Source: Methylobacterium gregans (GTDB lineage Bacteria > Pseudomonadota > Alphaproteobacteria > Rhizobiales > Beijerinckiaceae). From it: DNA of 43,698 nt. Shown here piece by piece: positions 17,195 to 26,433 of this stretch (the first letter of the stretch is position 1; the number at the start of each line of letters is the position of its first letter). A program made the translations under genes and the position numbers. The notes beneath the pieces are model-generated. The model saw only the letters and a program-made list of their open reading frames with translations, was not told where the DNA came from and ran no database searches. The stretch lies in the NCBI RefSeq assembly GCF_022179245.1, contig NZ_BPQM01000130.1, forward strand, positions 1-43,698. The letters run 5' to 3'.

Positions 17195-18934
17195 ATGCTG
17201 AGCATCTGGGGTGCCAAGAGCCGGCCCAGGCGCGCGCTGTCCGACCGGCGCGGCCCCGACCGCGAGCGGCTCGGCGCCGCCCGCGACGTCCTCGCCTATC
17301 TCGCGGAGGCCGAGGCGCTCGACGCGGGCGCGCACGAGCGGGCGCTGGCGGCTCTCGACCTGCCGGGCCGCCGCCCGCTGCCGGTGCTGCTGACCGAGCT
17401 TGGCCTGATCCACGAGGCGACCCTCGTCACCGCCCTGTCGGAGGCGACCGGCCTCCCGATTCTCCACGAGGACGAGGTGCCGGGCACGCCCGTCCTGCCC
17501 GAGGCGATCGGAGCCGATTTCTGCGCCCGCGCCCGGGTGCTGCCGCTGGCCGTCGAAGCCGACCGGCTCGTCCTCGCGGTGGTCGATCCCTTCGACGCGG
17601 AGGTGCCGGCCGCCCTCGAACACCTCACAGACCGGCGCGTGGCGCGCCGCCTCGTCGGCCCCGGCAGCTTCGAGCGGGCGCACCGCGCCGTCTACGGCGA
17701 CCTGGCCGACTTGGGCGAGACCGACGACGCGGGCGCGGGCGACGACGTCGCGCGGCTCGCCGACGTCGCGAGCCAGGCGCCGATCGTGCGGCTCGCCGCC
17801 CGCCTCGTGCGCAAGGCCTTCGAACTCCAGGCCTCCGACATCCACCTGGAGGCGGAGGAGGCGGACATGCGGGTGCGCTACCGGGTCGACGGCGTGCTGG
17901 TCGAGGCCGAGCGCCTCGCCAAATCCGTGCAGCTCGCCCTCACCACCCGCATCAAGATCCAGGCCGGCCTCAACATCGCCGAGCGGCGCCTGCCGCAGGA
18001 CGGGCGCATGAAGGCGCCGGACCGCGGCCAGGAGGTCGATATCCGCGTCTCGACGCTGCCGACCGCCCACGGGGAGAGCGTGGTGCTGCGCGTGCTCGAC
18101 GGCTCGCGCCGGGTCGAGGACTTCACCTCGCTCGGCTTCGACGCGCCCGCCATCGCCCGGATCGAGGCGATGACGGGCCGCCCGAACGGCCTCGTCCTCG
18201 TCACCGGCCCGACCGGCTCGGGCAAGACCACGACGCTCTACGCGGCGCTGCGGCGCATCAACGGCCCGCACCTCAAGGTCGTCACCGTCGAGGACCCGGT
18301 CGAGTACCGCATGGCCGGCGTCAACCAGGTCCAGGCGCATCCCGGCATCGGCCTCGACTTCGCGGCGGCGCTCCGCTCGATCCTGCGCCAGGACCCGGAC
18401 GTGGTGATGGTCGGCGAGATCCGCGACGGCGAGACCGCGCGCATCGCAGTGCAAGCCTCGCTCACCGGGCACCTCGTCATCTCGACGCTGCACACCAACT
18501 CGGCGCCCGCCACGATCACCCGGCTGATGGACATGGGCGTCGAGCCCTACCTGATCGCCGCCACGCTGAACGGTGTCGTCGCTCAGCGCCTCGTGCGCCG
18601 GCTCTGCGTGGACTGCGCGGAATCGGCCCCCGCGACCGAGCCGGAGCGGCTGCGCCTGCGCGTCCCCGCGGGCGTGCCGCTCAGCCTCAAGCGGGTCTGC
18701 GGCTGCCCCGCCTGCAACGGCACCGGCTATCGCGGCCGGATGGTCGTCTCCGAGATCATGCCGCTCGACGGCACCTTGCGCGGGCTCATCGCCGACCGGG
18801 CGGGCGAGGCCTCTATCGCGGCGGCGGCCCGGGAGGCCGGCATGGCGAGCCTCGCCGAGACCGGCCGCGCCCGGGTGCTCGCGGGCGACACCACCCTCGA
18901 CGAGATCGGGCGGGTGCTGGAAGGGCAGATCTGA
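17195..18934 (+). CDS. gspE: Type II secretion ATPase GspE
   Basis: The 579-aa cytosolic hexameric ATPase drives pseudopilus assembly. GGGAGG at 17180-17185 supports the ATG at 17195 (MLSIWGAK). The N-terminal MshEN-type region (~25-165) is followed by the ATPase core: ASDIHLEAEEADMRVRYRVDG, Walker A GPTGSGKTT with K344, the Asp box VTVEDPVEYR, Walker B DPDVVMVGEIRDGETA and the His box GHLVISTLHTNSA. The zinc-binding CM domain has its four cysteines in CVDC and CGCPAC. It ends in a one-base overlap with gspF. The usual partner GspL is not in the window, so the membrane anchor may differ. Confidence 0.94.
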   Translation: MLSIWGAKSRPRRALSDRRGPDRERLGAARDVLAYLAEAEALDAGAHERALAALDLPGRRPLPVLLTELGLIHEATLVTALSEATGLPILHEDEVPGTPVLPEAIGADFCARARVLPLAVEADRLVLAVVDPFDAEVPAALEHLTDRRVARRLVGPGSFERAHRAVYGDLADLGETDDAGAGDDVARLADVASQAPIVRLAARLVRKAFELQASDIHLEAEEADMRVRYRVDGVLVEAERLAKSVQLALTTRIKIQAGLNIAERRLPQDGRMKAPDRGQEVDIRVSTLPTAHGESVVLRVLDGSRRVEDFTSLGFDAPAIARIEAMTGRPNGLVLVTGPTGSGKTTTLYAALRRINGPHLKVVTVEDPVEYRMAGVNQVQAHPGIGLDFAAALRSILRQDPDVVMVGEIRDGETARIAVQASLTGHLVISTLHTNSAPATITRLMDMGVEPYLIAATLNGVVAQRLVRRLCVDCAESAPATEPERLRLRVPAGVPLSLKRVCGCPACNGTGYRGRMVVSEIMPLDGTLRGLIADRAGEASIAAAAREAGMASLAETGRARVLAGDTTLDEIGRVLEGQI

Positions 18935-20148
18935 TGCCGCGCTTCGCCTACCGGGCCTACGCGGCGGACGGGCGCGCCCGCTCGGGCAAGGTCGAGGCCG
19001 AGAGCCGGCAGCGCGCCGTGGCGGCGCTTCGGGCCGAGGGGCTCCAGGTCTTCGCGATCGAGGCCGCCGTGTCCGGGTCGGCGGCGTTCTGGAACCGCGA
19101 CCTGTTCGGGCGCGACCGGGTGAACGACGCCGCCCGCATCGCCTTCCTGCGCGAGTTCGGCACGCTGCTCGGCGCCGGGCTCACGGTGGACCGGTCCCTG
19201 CGTCTCGTCGAGCGGCAGGCCTCGGCGGCGCTCCGGCCGGTGCTGGCCGACCTCCTCGAACGGGTGGTCGGCGGGGCTTCCCTATCCCGGGCGATGGCGG
19301 CCCATCCGCAGGCCTTCCCGCGCGACATGGTGGACATCGTCCGGGCCGGCGAGGCCACCGGCACGCTCACCGACGTCATCGCCTCGCTTACCGGCTCGAT
19401 CGAGCGCCGCGACGCGGTGCGCCGCCACCTTGTCTCGGCGATGATCTACCCGGGCCTGCTCGTTCTGATGGCGATCGGCACCGTGGCGATGATCGTCGGC
19501 GTGCTGGTGCCGGCGCTCGCCCCCCTTTTCGAGGGCAGCGGCCAAGCGCCGCCGCTCGCGATCCGCGCGGCCGCCGCCTTCGGCGATGGTATCGCACGGT
19601 GGTGGCCCGGGTTACTCGCCGGTATTGGGCTCGGTTGTCTCGTCCTCGTCCGGTTCTGGCCGGCACCGGCCTTCGCGGCATTCCGGGCACGGCTGGCTCT
19701 GCGCCTGCCCCTGGTGCGCGAGATCGTGGTGGGGATCGAGCTCGGGCGGATCTGTCGGGTGCTCGGCACGCTGCTCCAGGCCGAGGTGCCGATCCCGGAC
19801 GCGGTCGCGGCCACGCGCCCCATCGCCGGCAACCGGGTGTTCCGGGACGCGCTGGCGCAGGCCGGGCGCCGCCTCACCGAGGGCGGCAGCCTCGCCTCCG
19901 GCCTCGCCGCTCTGCGCCCCCACGCGCCCTCGACCCTCAACCTCATCGCCAGCGGCGAGCAGGTGAACCGGCTGGGGCCCGTGCTGGTCCACGCCGCCGA
20001 GATGCACGAGACGCAGACGCGACAGCGCATCGACCGTCTGCTCGCCCTGCTCACGCCCCTCGTCACGGTGGTGATCGGCGGCCTGATCGGCGGCCTGATC
20101 GTCTCGGTAATGGGCGCGATCCTGAGCGTCGGCCAACTCGCCCAGTGA
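18934..20148 (+). CDS. gspF: Type II secretion inner-membrane platform protein GspF
   Basis: The 404-aa protein has a short N-terminal region (MPRFAYRAYAADGRARSGKVEA) and two repeated T2SSF helical domains. These start at about 70 (REFGTLLGAGLTVDRSLRLV) and about 270 (GRICRVLGTLLQAEVPIPDAV). Membrane helices lie at LVLMAIGTVAMIVGVLVPAL, near 230 and at the C-terminus (VTVVIGGLIGGLIVSVMGAI). It forms the core of the assembly platform with GspE. Its ATG overlaps the gspE stop by one base. Length and motifs are normal. The secretion genes end here. Confidence 0.94.
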   Translation: MPRFAYRAYAADGRARSGKVEAESRQRAVAALRAEGLQVFAIEAAVSGSAAFWNRDLFGRDRVNDAARIAFLREFGTLLGAGLTVDRSLRLVERQASAALRPVLADLLERVVGGASLSRAMAAHPQAFPRDMVDIVRAGEATGTLTDVIASLTGSIERRDAVRRHLVSAMIYPGLLVLMAIGTVAMIVGVLVPALAPLFEGSGQAPPLAIRAAAAFGDGIARWWPGLLAGIGLGCLVLVRFWPAPAFAAFRARLALRLPLVREIVVGIELGRICRVLGTLLQAEVPIPDAVAATRPIAGNRVFRDALAQAGRRLTEGGSLASGLAALRPHAPSTLNLIASGEQVNRLGPVLVHAAEMHETQTRQRIDRLLALLTPLVTVVIGGLIGGLIVSVMGAILSVGQLAQ

Positions 20149-20308
20149 CGGCCAGACGGCCTCCGCGCGACCCGCTCCCGAGGGCGGGGCTCCTGTGTTG
20201 CGGGGGGGCGACAAGCTCGGTCTTCATGCTTTGTTAACCACTTCGCGCCGTCGCAAACGCGCCCGGGGAGCGCTATGGTGGCGTAGAGAAAAACGCCAGT
20301 TCGTCGCC

Positions 20309-20422
20309 ATGTCGCCCTCTCCCGAAAACCTTCTCCTTCAGCATCGTGAAGTCGTGGCCGTGACGGTCACATCGGGGGCTTTCTTCGCAGCCCTGTTCTG
20401 TTTGACCTGGATCATCTCCTGA
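20309..20422 (+). CDS. Possible small membrane peptide (37 aa)
   Basis: A 37-codon frame begins MSPSPENLLLQHREVVAVTV and ends in a hydrophobic segment (TSGAFFAALFCLTWIIS) that could span the membrane once. There is no clear ribosome binding site, so this is uncertain. The A+T-richer DNA just before it (TTGTTAACC at about 20229) could hold a promoter. Confidence 0.3.
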   Translation: MSPSPENLLLQHREVVAVTVTSGAFFAALFCLTWIIS

Positions 20423-21152
20423 TCCGGTCCGAGGCCGCTCTCGTTTGATAGGGGCGTCCGGCCTCAGGTCCGGACTGTCCCGTGTGCCCAATCGCGTGGA
20501 GCGTGGCCGGGTTGCCGCCAGGGCCCTCCAGGACGATCGAAGTGTGCGCAGCGCTGCAGCATAGCCGGGGATCGCCCCGCTGCGTGGCACGTCCTTCCCT
20601 AGATCTCGGGTTGCCTTTCGCCGACGCTCCCGGCGTCCGAGAGAAGGATGCCTCTCGTTCCCGTGTAAGGGACAAGGCGATCGCATGTGGCGGACGGGCC
20701 AAGCCGCCAACGCGCGTACGGAAGAGCGTGGACGCCTCTTGAGGCGCCGGTCCCCTCGCTCGAGGAGAGCAGGGATGCGCGAAACGGCAGCGCCACCTTC
20801 AGGACGCACTGTTGGGCCACGTTCGGCCCGCCCGCCGCCCAGCTAGACGAAACCGGCGCTCTGTCACTCCGCCTCTGGCATGCCAATTGACACCTCAGGC
20901 GAATCGGCACAGTCTCGCCTGGTATACAGTAGACCAAAACGATCGAAGATGGTCTCGCGCTGCGAGATCCCGGCCTGAGCGGCGTGGAAGCCGGCGGGAC
21001 GGATGTTCGCCGCCAATCTCGGTCCGGTCAAGGCGGCCCGAGACCTTCGGCGATGCTTCACGAAGCCCCGGTCGGCCCGGATGCCGACCGTGCCGACCCA
21101 CCCGATCAGACCGCCCGAAGGCGGCGCCGCGGACGAGACGCAGGAGGAAACC
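20423..21152. promoter_or_regulatory. Long region upstream of oxc with candidate promoter and operators
   Basis: No gene is supported in these 730 bases. A perfect -35 consensus TTGACA lies at 20887-20892; a good -10 at normal spacing is missing. CAGGCGA (20896-20902 region) and TCGCCTG (about 20914-20920) form an inverted repeat. TGGTATACAGTAGACCA, at about 20920-20936, is an imperfect dyad resembling operators of FadR-type GntR regulators. This would give an oxc leader of more than 200 bases. Confidence 0.4.
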
Positions 21153-22946
21153 ATGGACCGCAACGCCCAAGATCCGACAGCCCACGACCGGATCGCGCTC
21201 GACCGCGTCGAGGAGCAGAGTGACCACATCGAAAGCCCTGCCGCCAGCGAGCCGGAACTCACCGACGGCTTCAACCTCGTCATCGATGCTCTGAAGCTCA
21301 ACGGCATCGAGACGATCTACGGCGTGCCCGGCATCCCGATCACCGATCTCGGCCGCCTCGCGCAGGGCCGCGGCATGCGGGTGGTCTCCTTCCGCCACGA
21401 GCAGAACGCGGGCAACGCCGCGGCGATCGCTGGCTATCTCACCAAGAAGCCGGGCGTCTGCCTCACCGTCTCGGCTCCGGGCTTCCTCAACGGCCTGACC
21501 GCGCTCGCCAACGCGACCACGAACTGCTTCCCGATGATCCTGATCTCCGGCTCCTCCGAGCGCGAGATCGTCGACCTGCAGCAGGGCGACTACGAGGAGA
21601 TGGATCAGCTCGCCGTCGCCAAGCCCCTCTGCAAGGCGGCCTTCCGCGTGCTGCACGCCTGCGACATCGGCATCGGTGTGGCGCGCGCCATCCGCGCGGC
21701 CTGTTCGGGCCGCCCAGGCGGCGTCTATCTCGACCTGCCCGCCAAGCTGTTCTCGCAGGTGATGGACGCCGCGGCCGGCGAGAAGTCGCTGGTCAAGGTG
21801 ATCGATCCGGCCCCGGCCCAGCGCCCGGGCGAGGACGCCGTCCGGCGCGCGCTCGACGTGCTCAAGACCGCCGAGCGCCCCCTGATCGTGCTCGGCAAGG
21901 GCGCGGCCTACGCCCAGGCCGACGAGGCGGTGCGGGCTCTCGTCGAGCAGAGCGGCATCCCCTACGTGCCGATGAGCATGGCCAAGGGCCTGTTGCCCGA
22001 TACCCACCCGCTCTCGGCCGGTGCCGCCCGCTCGACGGCGCTCAAGGATTCCGACGTCGTCCTCCTGGTCGGCGCCCGCCTGAACTGGCTCCTGTCGCAC
22101 GGCAAGGGCAAGACCTGGGGCGCGCCGGGCTCGAAGAAGTTCATCCAGATCGACATCGAGCCGAAGGAGATGGACTCCAACGTCGAGATCGTCGCCCCGG
22201 TCGTCGGCGATATCGGCTCCTGCGTGCAGGCGCTCCTCGACGGGATGGGCAAGGATTGGCAGCAGCCCCCAGCCGCGTGGCTCGACACGCTCAAGGCCAA
22301 GAAGGAGGCCAACGTCGCCAAGATGGAGCAGAAGCTCCGTCGCAACGCGGCGCCGATGGACTTCCACGGCGCGCTCGGCGCCCTGAAGACCGTCATCAAG
22401 GAGCGGCCAGACGCGATCCTCGTCAACGAGGGCGCCAACACCCTCGACCTCGCCCGCGGCGTCATCGACATGTACCAGCCGCGCAAGCGTCTGGACGTGG
22501 GCACCTGGGGCGTGATGGGCATCGGCATGGGCTTCGCGATCGCCGCGGCCGTCGAGACCGGCAAGCCGGTGCTGGCCGTCGAGGGCGACTCGGCCTTCGG
22601 CTTCTCCGGCATGGAGGTCGAGACGATCTGCCGGTACGACCTCCCGGTCTGCATCGTGGTCTTCAACAACAACGGCATCTACCGCGGCACCGACACGGAC
22701 CCGACCGGACGCGATCCCGGCACCACGGTCTTCGTGAAGGACTCGCGCTACGACCGGATGATGGAGGCTTTCGGGGGCGTGGGCGTGAACGTCACCACTC
22801 CGGACGAGCTGAAGCGGGCCGTCGATGAGGCGATGGACTCGGGCCGCCCGACGCTCATCAACGCGGTGATCGATCCCCAGGCCGGCAGCGAGAGCGGCAA
22901 CATCGGCAGCCTCAACCCGCAGAGCCAGCTCAAGAAGAAGGCCTGA
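21153..22946 (+). CDS. oxc: Oxalyl-CoA decarboxylase
   Basis: The 597-aa thiamine-diphosphate enzyme decarboxylates oxalyl-CoA to formyl-CoA and CO2. AGGAGG at 21142-21147 supports the ATG at 21153. The N-terminal PYR domain has the catalytic glutamate E83 in FRHEQNAGNAAA, and SAPGFLNGLTALANAT is typical of the family. The central domain includes GKGAAYAQADEAVR. The PP domain has EGDSAFGFSGMEVE with D479 and FNNNGIYRG for Mg-ThDP binding. A ~30-residue hydrophilic N-terminal extension (up to about SEPELTDG) is longer than in minimal homologues. Formyl-CoA produced here feeds formyl-CoA:oxalate CoA-transferase, encoded at 25051-26301. In methylotrophs, oxalate breakdown yields formate for energy. 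Confidence 0.96.
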   Translation: MDRNAQDPTAHDRIALDRVEEQSDHIESPAASEPELTDGFNLVIDALKLNGIETIYGVPGIPITDLGRLAQGRGMRVVSFRHEQNAGNAAAIAGYLTKKPGVCLTVSAPGFLNGLTALANATTNCFPMILISGSSEREIVDLQQGDYEEMDQLAVAKPLCKAAFRVLHACDIGIGVARAIRAACSGRPGGVYLDLPAKLFSQVMDAAAGEKSLVKVIDPAPAQRPGEDAVRRALDVLKTAERPLIVLGKGAAYAQADEAVRALVEQSGIPYVPMSMAKGLLPDTHPLSAGAARSTALKDSDVVLLVGARLNWLLSHGKGKTWGAPGSKKFIQIDIEPKEMDSNVEIVAPVVGDIGSCVQALLDGMGKDWQQPPAAWLDTLKAKKEANVAKMEQKLRRNAAPMDFHGALGALKTVIKERPDAILVNEGANTLDLARGVIDMYQPRKRLDVGTWGVMGIGMGFAIAAAVETGKPVLAVEGDSAFGFSGMEVETICRYDLPVCIVVFNNNGIYRGTDTDPTGRDPGTTVFVKDSRYDRMMEAFGGVGVNVTTPDELKRAVDEAMDSGRPTLINAVIDPQAGSESGNIGSLNPQSQLKKKA

Positions 22947-23024
22947 CGGGCCGATCCGAACCCTGATCCTCGCGCGCCGCGGCTGGTCCCCAGCCGCGGC
23001 GCGCCCGTTTGTGGAGACGGCTTC

Positions 23025-23741
23025 ATGCTCGACGGTCCGCTGCTCGATCCCGGCCTCGCCGGCCGCCTGAGCTTCCGCCCCCGGTTGCCAACCGAACCAC
23101 CGCTGCCCCCCGGCCGCCACGCGCTCGGCCTGTTCGAGACCCGCGACGCGGTGCTCTGCGTGCCCGACGGCCTGGACCCGCACAGGGCCGCGCCGCTCTG
23201 CGTGCTGTTCCACGGCGGCGGGGGCAGCGCCGAGAAGATCCTGCCGATGCTGGAGGGGCACGCGCGCACGCGCGGCTTCCTGCTGCTCGCGCCGCAATCT
23301 CTGTTCCCGACCTGGGATCTCGTGATCGGTGGCAACGGGCCGGACCGCGAGCGCCTGGACGACACGCTCCACGCGGTGGGCGCCCGCTTCCTCCTCGATC
23401 CCGCCCGGATCGCCTTCGCGGGCCACTCGGACGGGGGCAGCTACGCGCTCTCGCTCGGGCTGACCAACGGCGATCTGGCGCGCCACCTCATCGTGTCCTC
23501 GGCCGGCTTCTTCTCCGTGCAGGCCCAGGCAGGCGCGCCCCGGATCTTCCTCTCGCACGGCACCCGCGACGAGCAGATCCCGATCGATCGCAGCGCGCGC
23601 CGGCATGCCCGGCTCCTGCGGGAGGCCGGCTACAATCTCACCTATGTCGAGTATGACGGGCCCCACGCCTACGACCCGGCGGTGGTGGCCCGGGCCGTAT
23701 CCTTCTTCCTGGACGCCCCTGCTGAGACCGCCGCCGTATGA
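23025..23741 (+). CDS. Alpha/beta-hydrolase esterase (phospholipase/carboxylesterase type)
   Basis: The 238-aa cytosolic hydrolase has the oxyanion-hole motif LFHGGGGSAEK, the nucleophile elbow AGHSDGGSYAL, the acid residue in SHGTRDEQIPI and the histidine in YDGPHAYDP. This is the full catalytic triad of short serine esterases. GGAGACGG precedes its ATG, and the gap from oxc is 78 bases, so it may be cotranscribed. A thioesterase or carboxylesterase role is likely; the substrate is unknown. Confidence 0.85.
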   Translation: MLDGPLLDPGLAGRLSFRPRLPTEPPLPPGRHALGLFETRDAVLCVPDGLDPHRAAPLCVLFHGGGGSAEKILPMLEGHARTRGFLLLAPQSLFPTWDLVIGGNGPDRERLDDTLHAVGARFLLDPARIAFAGHSDGGSYALSLGLTNGDLARHLIVSSAGFFSVQAQAGAPRIFLSHGTRDEQIPIDRSARRHARLLREAGYNLTYVEYDGPHAYDPAVVARAVSFFLDAPAETAAV

Positions 23742-23753
23742 CGGCGCTGGCGC

Positions 23754-24950
23754 TCAGGCCGGGGTCGCCGCCAGCGCCGGCAGCCGGGCCTGTTCCGGCT
23801 CCGGCTCCTCGGCGGCCTCGGCCAGCAGCGCCGCCACCAGGTCCGACTGCGAGACGATGCCCGCGAGATTGCCCCAGCGATCCACCACCGGCAGGTGGTG
23901 CAGCCCCGCATCCGCCATGCGCAGCACCACCTCGGCGACCGTCGTCTCGGGTCGCACCGTCTCGACGGCGGTGGTCATGATGTCCTCGACGCAGCCATAG
24001 GGCGCCCGCCCGCGGCTGAGCGTGAGGGCGAGGCGACGCGCCAGGCCGATCCGCGGCCCGCCCCGGTCCCACACCGCCTTGTCGAGCAGGTCGGTCTGCG
24101 TGACGATGCCGAGCACCTGGGCGCGCTCGTCCGTCACCGGCAGCACCTTGATGCGGTGGCGGCGCAGCAGGTCGAGCGCCTCGTGCAGCGAAGCGCCCGG
24201 CGCCACGGCGACCACGTCCCGGGACATGACGTCGGCGCAGGTCGTGCCGCCCGAGCGGCGCCGGTAGGAGCGGAGTTCCGCCCGGCGCAGGATCGCCTCC
24301 AGATCGCCGCGGCCGATGTCGAGCACCTGTCCGTACTCGGCCAGCACCGCATCGAGGTCGGCCGAGGAGAAGCCGGTGCGGGTCGACGGCGCCGGGTCGG
24401 CGGTGCCGTGGTCGCGCGGGACTTGAGCCGGCCGGTGCGGGTAGGTGCGGCCGGTCAGGTTGTTGAACAGCAGCGCCGCGGCGAGCAGAAGCACGGAATT
24501 GGCCCCGACCGGCCAGACCACGAAACCGTAGCCGAGGTCGTGGATCGCCGATCCACCGAGCACCGCGGTCAGCGCCACGGCCCCGCTCGGCGGGTGCAGG
24601 CAGCGAAGCGCGGCCATCAGCGCGATCGCCACCCCGATCGCCAGCGCGGCGGCGAGCGCCGGATCCGGCACCAGCCGACCCACGGTCACCCCGACCAGGC
24701 TGGCGATCAGGTTGCCGCCCAGGATCGACCAGGGCTGCGCCAGGGGGCTCGCCGGCACGGCGAATAGCAGCACCGCCGAGGCGCCCATCGGCGCGATCAG
24801 AGCCGGCAGGGCGGAGCTCGGCCCGAGCGCTGCCCGGCCGATCAATCCCGTCGCGAGGATGCCCACAAGCGCGCCGACCGCCGCGCGCAGGCGCTCGCGG
24901 GCCGGCATCGGCGCGAGGTCCGGGATGAGGTGGCGCAGGCTGGGCGGCAT
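23754..24950 (-). CDS. HPP-family membrane protein fused to two CBS domains
   Basis: The ~398-aa protein has an N-terminal HPP domain of about four membrane helices (ALVGILATGLIGRAAL, PWSILGGNLIASLVGVTVG, LRCLHPPSGAVALTAVLGG with the signature HPP, LLLAAALLFNNLTGR). A ~60-residue linker follows, then a cytoplasmic CBS pair (TCADVMSRDVVAVAPGASLHEALDLL and VEDIMTTAVETVRPETTVAEVV). HPP proteins have been linked to nitrite transport in chloroplasts and cyanobacteria; CBS pairs usually sense adenosine nucleotides. Substrate here is unknown. The ATG at 24950 is preferred; one at 25019 would overlap the frc terminator. Confidence 0.85.
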   Translation of the reverse strand: MPPSLRHLIPDLAPMPARERLRAAVGALVGILATGLIGRAALGPSSALPALIAPMGASAVLLFAVPASPLAQPWSILGGNLIASLVGVTVGRLVPDPALAAALAIGVAIALMAALRCLHPPSGAVALTAVLGGSAIHDLGYGFVVWPVGANSVLLLAAALLFNNLTGRTYPHRPAQVPRDHGTADPAPSTRTGFSSADLDAVLAEYGQVLDIGRGDLEAILRRAELRSYRRRSGGTTCADVMSRDVVAVAPGASLHEALDLLRRHRIKVLPVTDERAQVLGIVTQTDLLDKAVWDRGGPRIGLARRLALTLSRGRAPYGCVEDIMTTAVETVRPETTVAEVVLRMADAGLHHLPVVDRWGNLAGIVSQSDLVAALLAEAAEEPEPEQARLPALAATPA

Positions 24951-24975
24951 GCGGGCATCCAGAGTGCAGGGGCAG

Positions 24976-25008
24976 AAAAAAGCGGCGCGTCCCGTAGGGA
25001 CGCGCCGC
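24976..25008 (-). terminator. Intrinsic terminator of frc
   Basis: On the minus strand a perfect 12-bp G+C-rich stem (25008-24997 with 24993-24982) and a three-base loop are followed by six T. It lies 43 bases after the frc stop codon. This is one of the clearest intrinsic terminators in the window. Confidence 0.92.
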
Positions 25009-25050
25009 CTTGGTCTCACGCGCCTTGTGGGCCGTTTTGCGGATGCGGGC

Positions 25051-26301
25051 TCAGACGGCGCGCGCTTCCTGCAGCGACTTGATCTGCTCGAGCGTGTAGC
25101 CGAGGTCCTGCAGCACCTCGCTGGTGTGCTCGCCGAGCAGCGGCGAGGCCTTCACCTCGACCTCCATCCCCGAGAACTTGATCGGGCTGCCGACCGTCAG
25201 GTACTTGCCGAGCTTCGGGTGCGGGACCTCCACGATCGTGCCGCTGGCACGCAGCGACGGATCGGCGGCGATCTCCTTCATCGAGAGCACCGGCGCGCAG
25301 GGGATGTCGAACTTGCGCAGGATGTCGACCGCCTCGAACTTGGTCTTGTCGGCCAGCCAATCCTCGATAAAGGCGAAGATCTCGAAGATCTTGTCCTGGC
25401 GCGCGCGCGGCGTGTTGTAGGCCGGATCGTCGATCCACTCGGGCTTGCCGAGCGCCTTGCAGATCGGGGCCCAGGCATGGCCCTGGATCGTGAAGTAGAT
25501 GTAGGCGTTCGGGTCCGACTGCCAGCCCTTGCACTTCAGCACCCAGCCCGGCTGACCGCCGCCGCCCGCGTTGCCGCCGCGGGGCACCACGTCCGAGAAC
25601 TCGCCATGCGGATACTGCGGGTACTCCTCGAGGTAGCCGAGCGCGTCGAGGCGCTGCTGGTCGCGCAGCTTCACGCGGCAGAGATTGATCACCGAGTCCT
25701 GCATCGAGACGGCGACCTTCTGGCCCTGGCCGGTCTTGTTCTTCTGATGCAGCGCCGTGAGGATGCCGATGGCGAGGTGCATGCCGGTGTTGGAGTCACC
25801 GAGCGCCGCGGCCGACACGGTGGGCGGGCCATCCCAGAAGCCGGTGGTCGAGGCGGCGCCGCCCGCGCACTGGGCCACGTTCTCGTAGACCTTCAGGTCC
25901 TCGTAGTGGTGGCCGTCCGAGAAGCCCTTCACCGAGGCGAGGATCATGCCGGAGTTCAGCTCCTGGATGCGCGCCCAGGAGAAGCCCATGCGGTCCAGTG
26001 CGCCGGGGCCGAAATTCTCGACCATCACGTCGGATTCGCGGATCAGCTTCTCCAGGACTTCCTTGCCCTGGGGCGTCTTGGTGTCGAGCGTCAGCGAGCG
26101 CTTGTTGGAGTTCAGCATCGTGAAGTAGAGCGCGTCGGCATCGTCCACGTGGCGCAGCTGCGTGCGGGTCACGTCGCCGGCGCCCGGCCGCTCCACCTTG
26201 ATCACGTCGGCCCCGAACCAGGCCAGGAGCTGCGTGCAGGCGGGTCCCGCCTGGACGTGGGTGAAGTCGATGATCTTGATCCCCTCGAGCGGCTTGCTCA
26301 T
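25051..26301 (-). CDS. frc: Formyl-CoA:oxalate CoA-transferase
   Basis: The 416-aa class III CoA-transferase moves CoA from formyl-CoA to oxalate, giving formate and oxalyl-CoA for Oxc. It begins MSKPLEGIKIIDFTHVQAGP. The catalytic aspartate is D169 (LGDSNTGMHL), at the same number as in the well-studied Oxalobacter enzyme. The glycine loop GNAGGGGQPGW that covers the active site is present, and the CoA site includes FGADVIKVERPGAGD. Length is normal for the family. The gene converges towards oxc over the esterase and HPP-CBS genes instead of sharing an operon with it. AGGGAGA precedes the ATG. Confidence 0.96.
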   Translation of the reverse strand: MSKPLEGIKIIDFTHVQAGPACTQLLAWFGADVIKVERPGAGDVTRTQLRHVDDADALYFTMLNSNKRSLTLDTKTPQGKEVLEKLIRESDVMVENFGPGALDRMGFSWARIQELNSGMILASVKGFSDGHHYEDLKVYENVAQCAGGAASTTGFWDGPPTVSAAALGDSNTGMHLAIGILTALHQKNKTGQGQKVAVSMQDSVINLCRVKLRDQQRLDALGYLEEYPQYPHGEFSDVVPRGGNAGGGGQPGWVLKCKGWQSDPNAYIYFTIQGHAWAPICKALGKPEWIDDPAYNTPRARQDKIFEIFAFIEDWLADKTKFEAVDILRKFDIPCAPVLSMKEIAADPSLRASGTIVEVPHPKLGKYLTVGSPIKFSGMEVEVKASPLLGEHTSEVLQDLGYTLEQIKSLQEARAV

Positions 26302-26433
26302 CTGAAGCGTCTCCCTAGCGATTGTTTATCGAGTGCTTGACTACGAAAACGTGGATTAATCGAAGTCTTGGTGCTCCGAATCGTACCCGGCGGCTCCGTC
26401 CGCGTTCGTGTCGTGCCCTGTCAGACCGGCCCC

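Noticed and set aside
20895..23666. Over 900-codon minus-strand frame opposite oxc and the esterase
   Set aside because: The plus strand encodes clear oxalyl-CoA decarboxylase and esterase motifs; the reverse frame is a codon-bias artefact.
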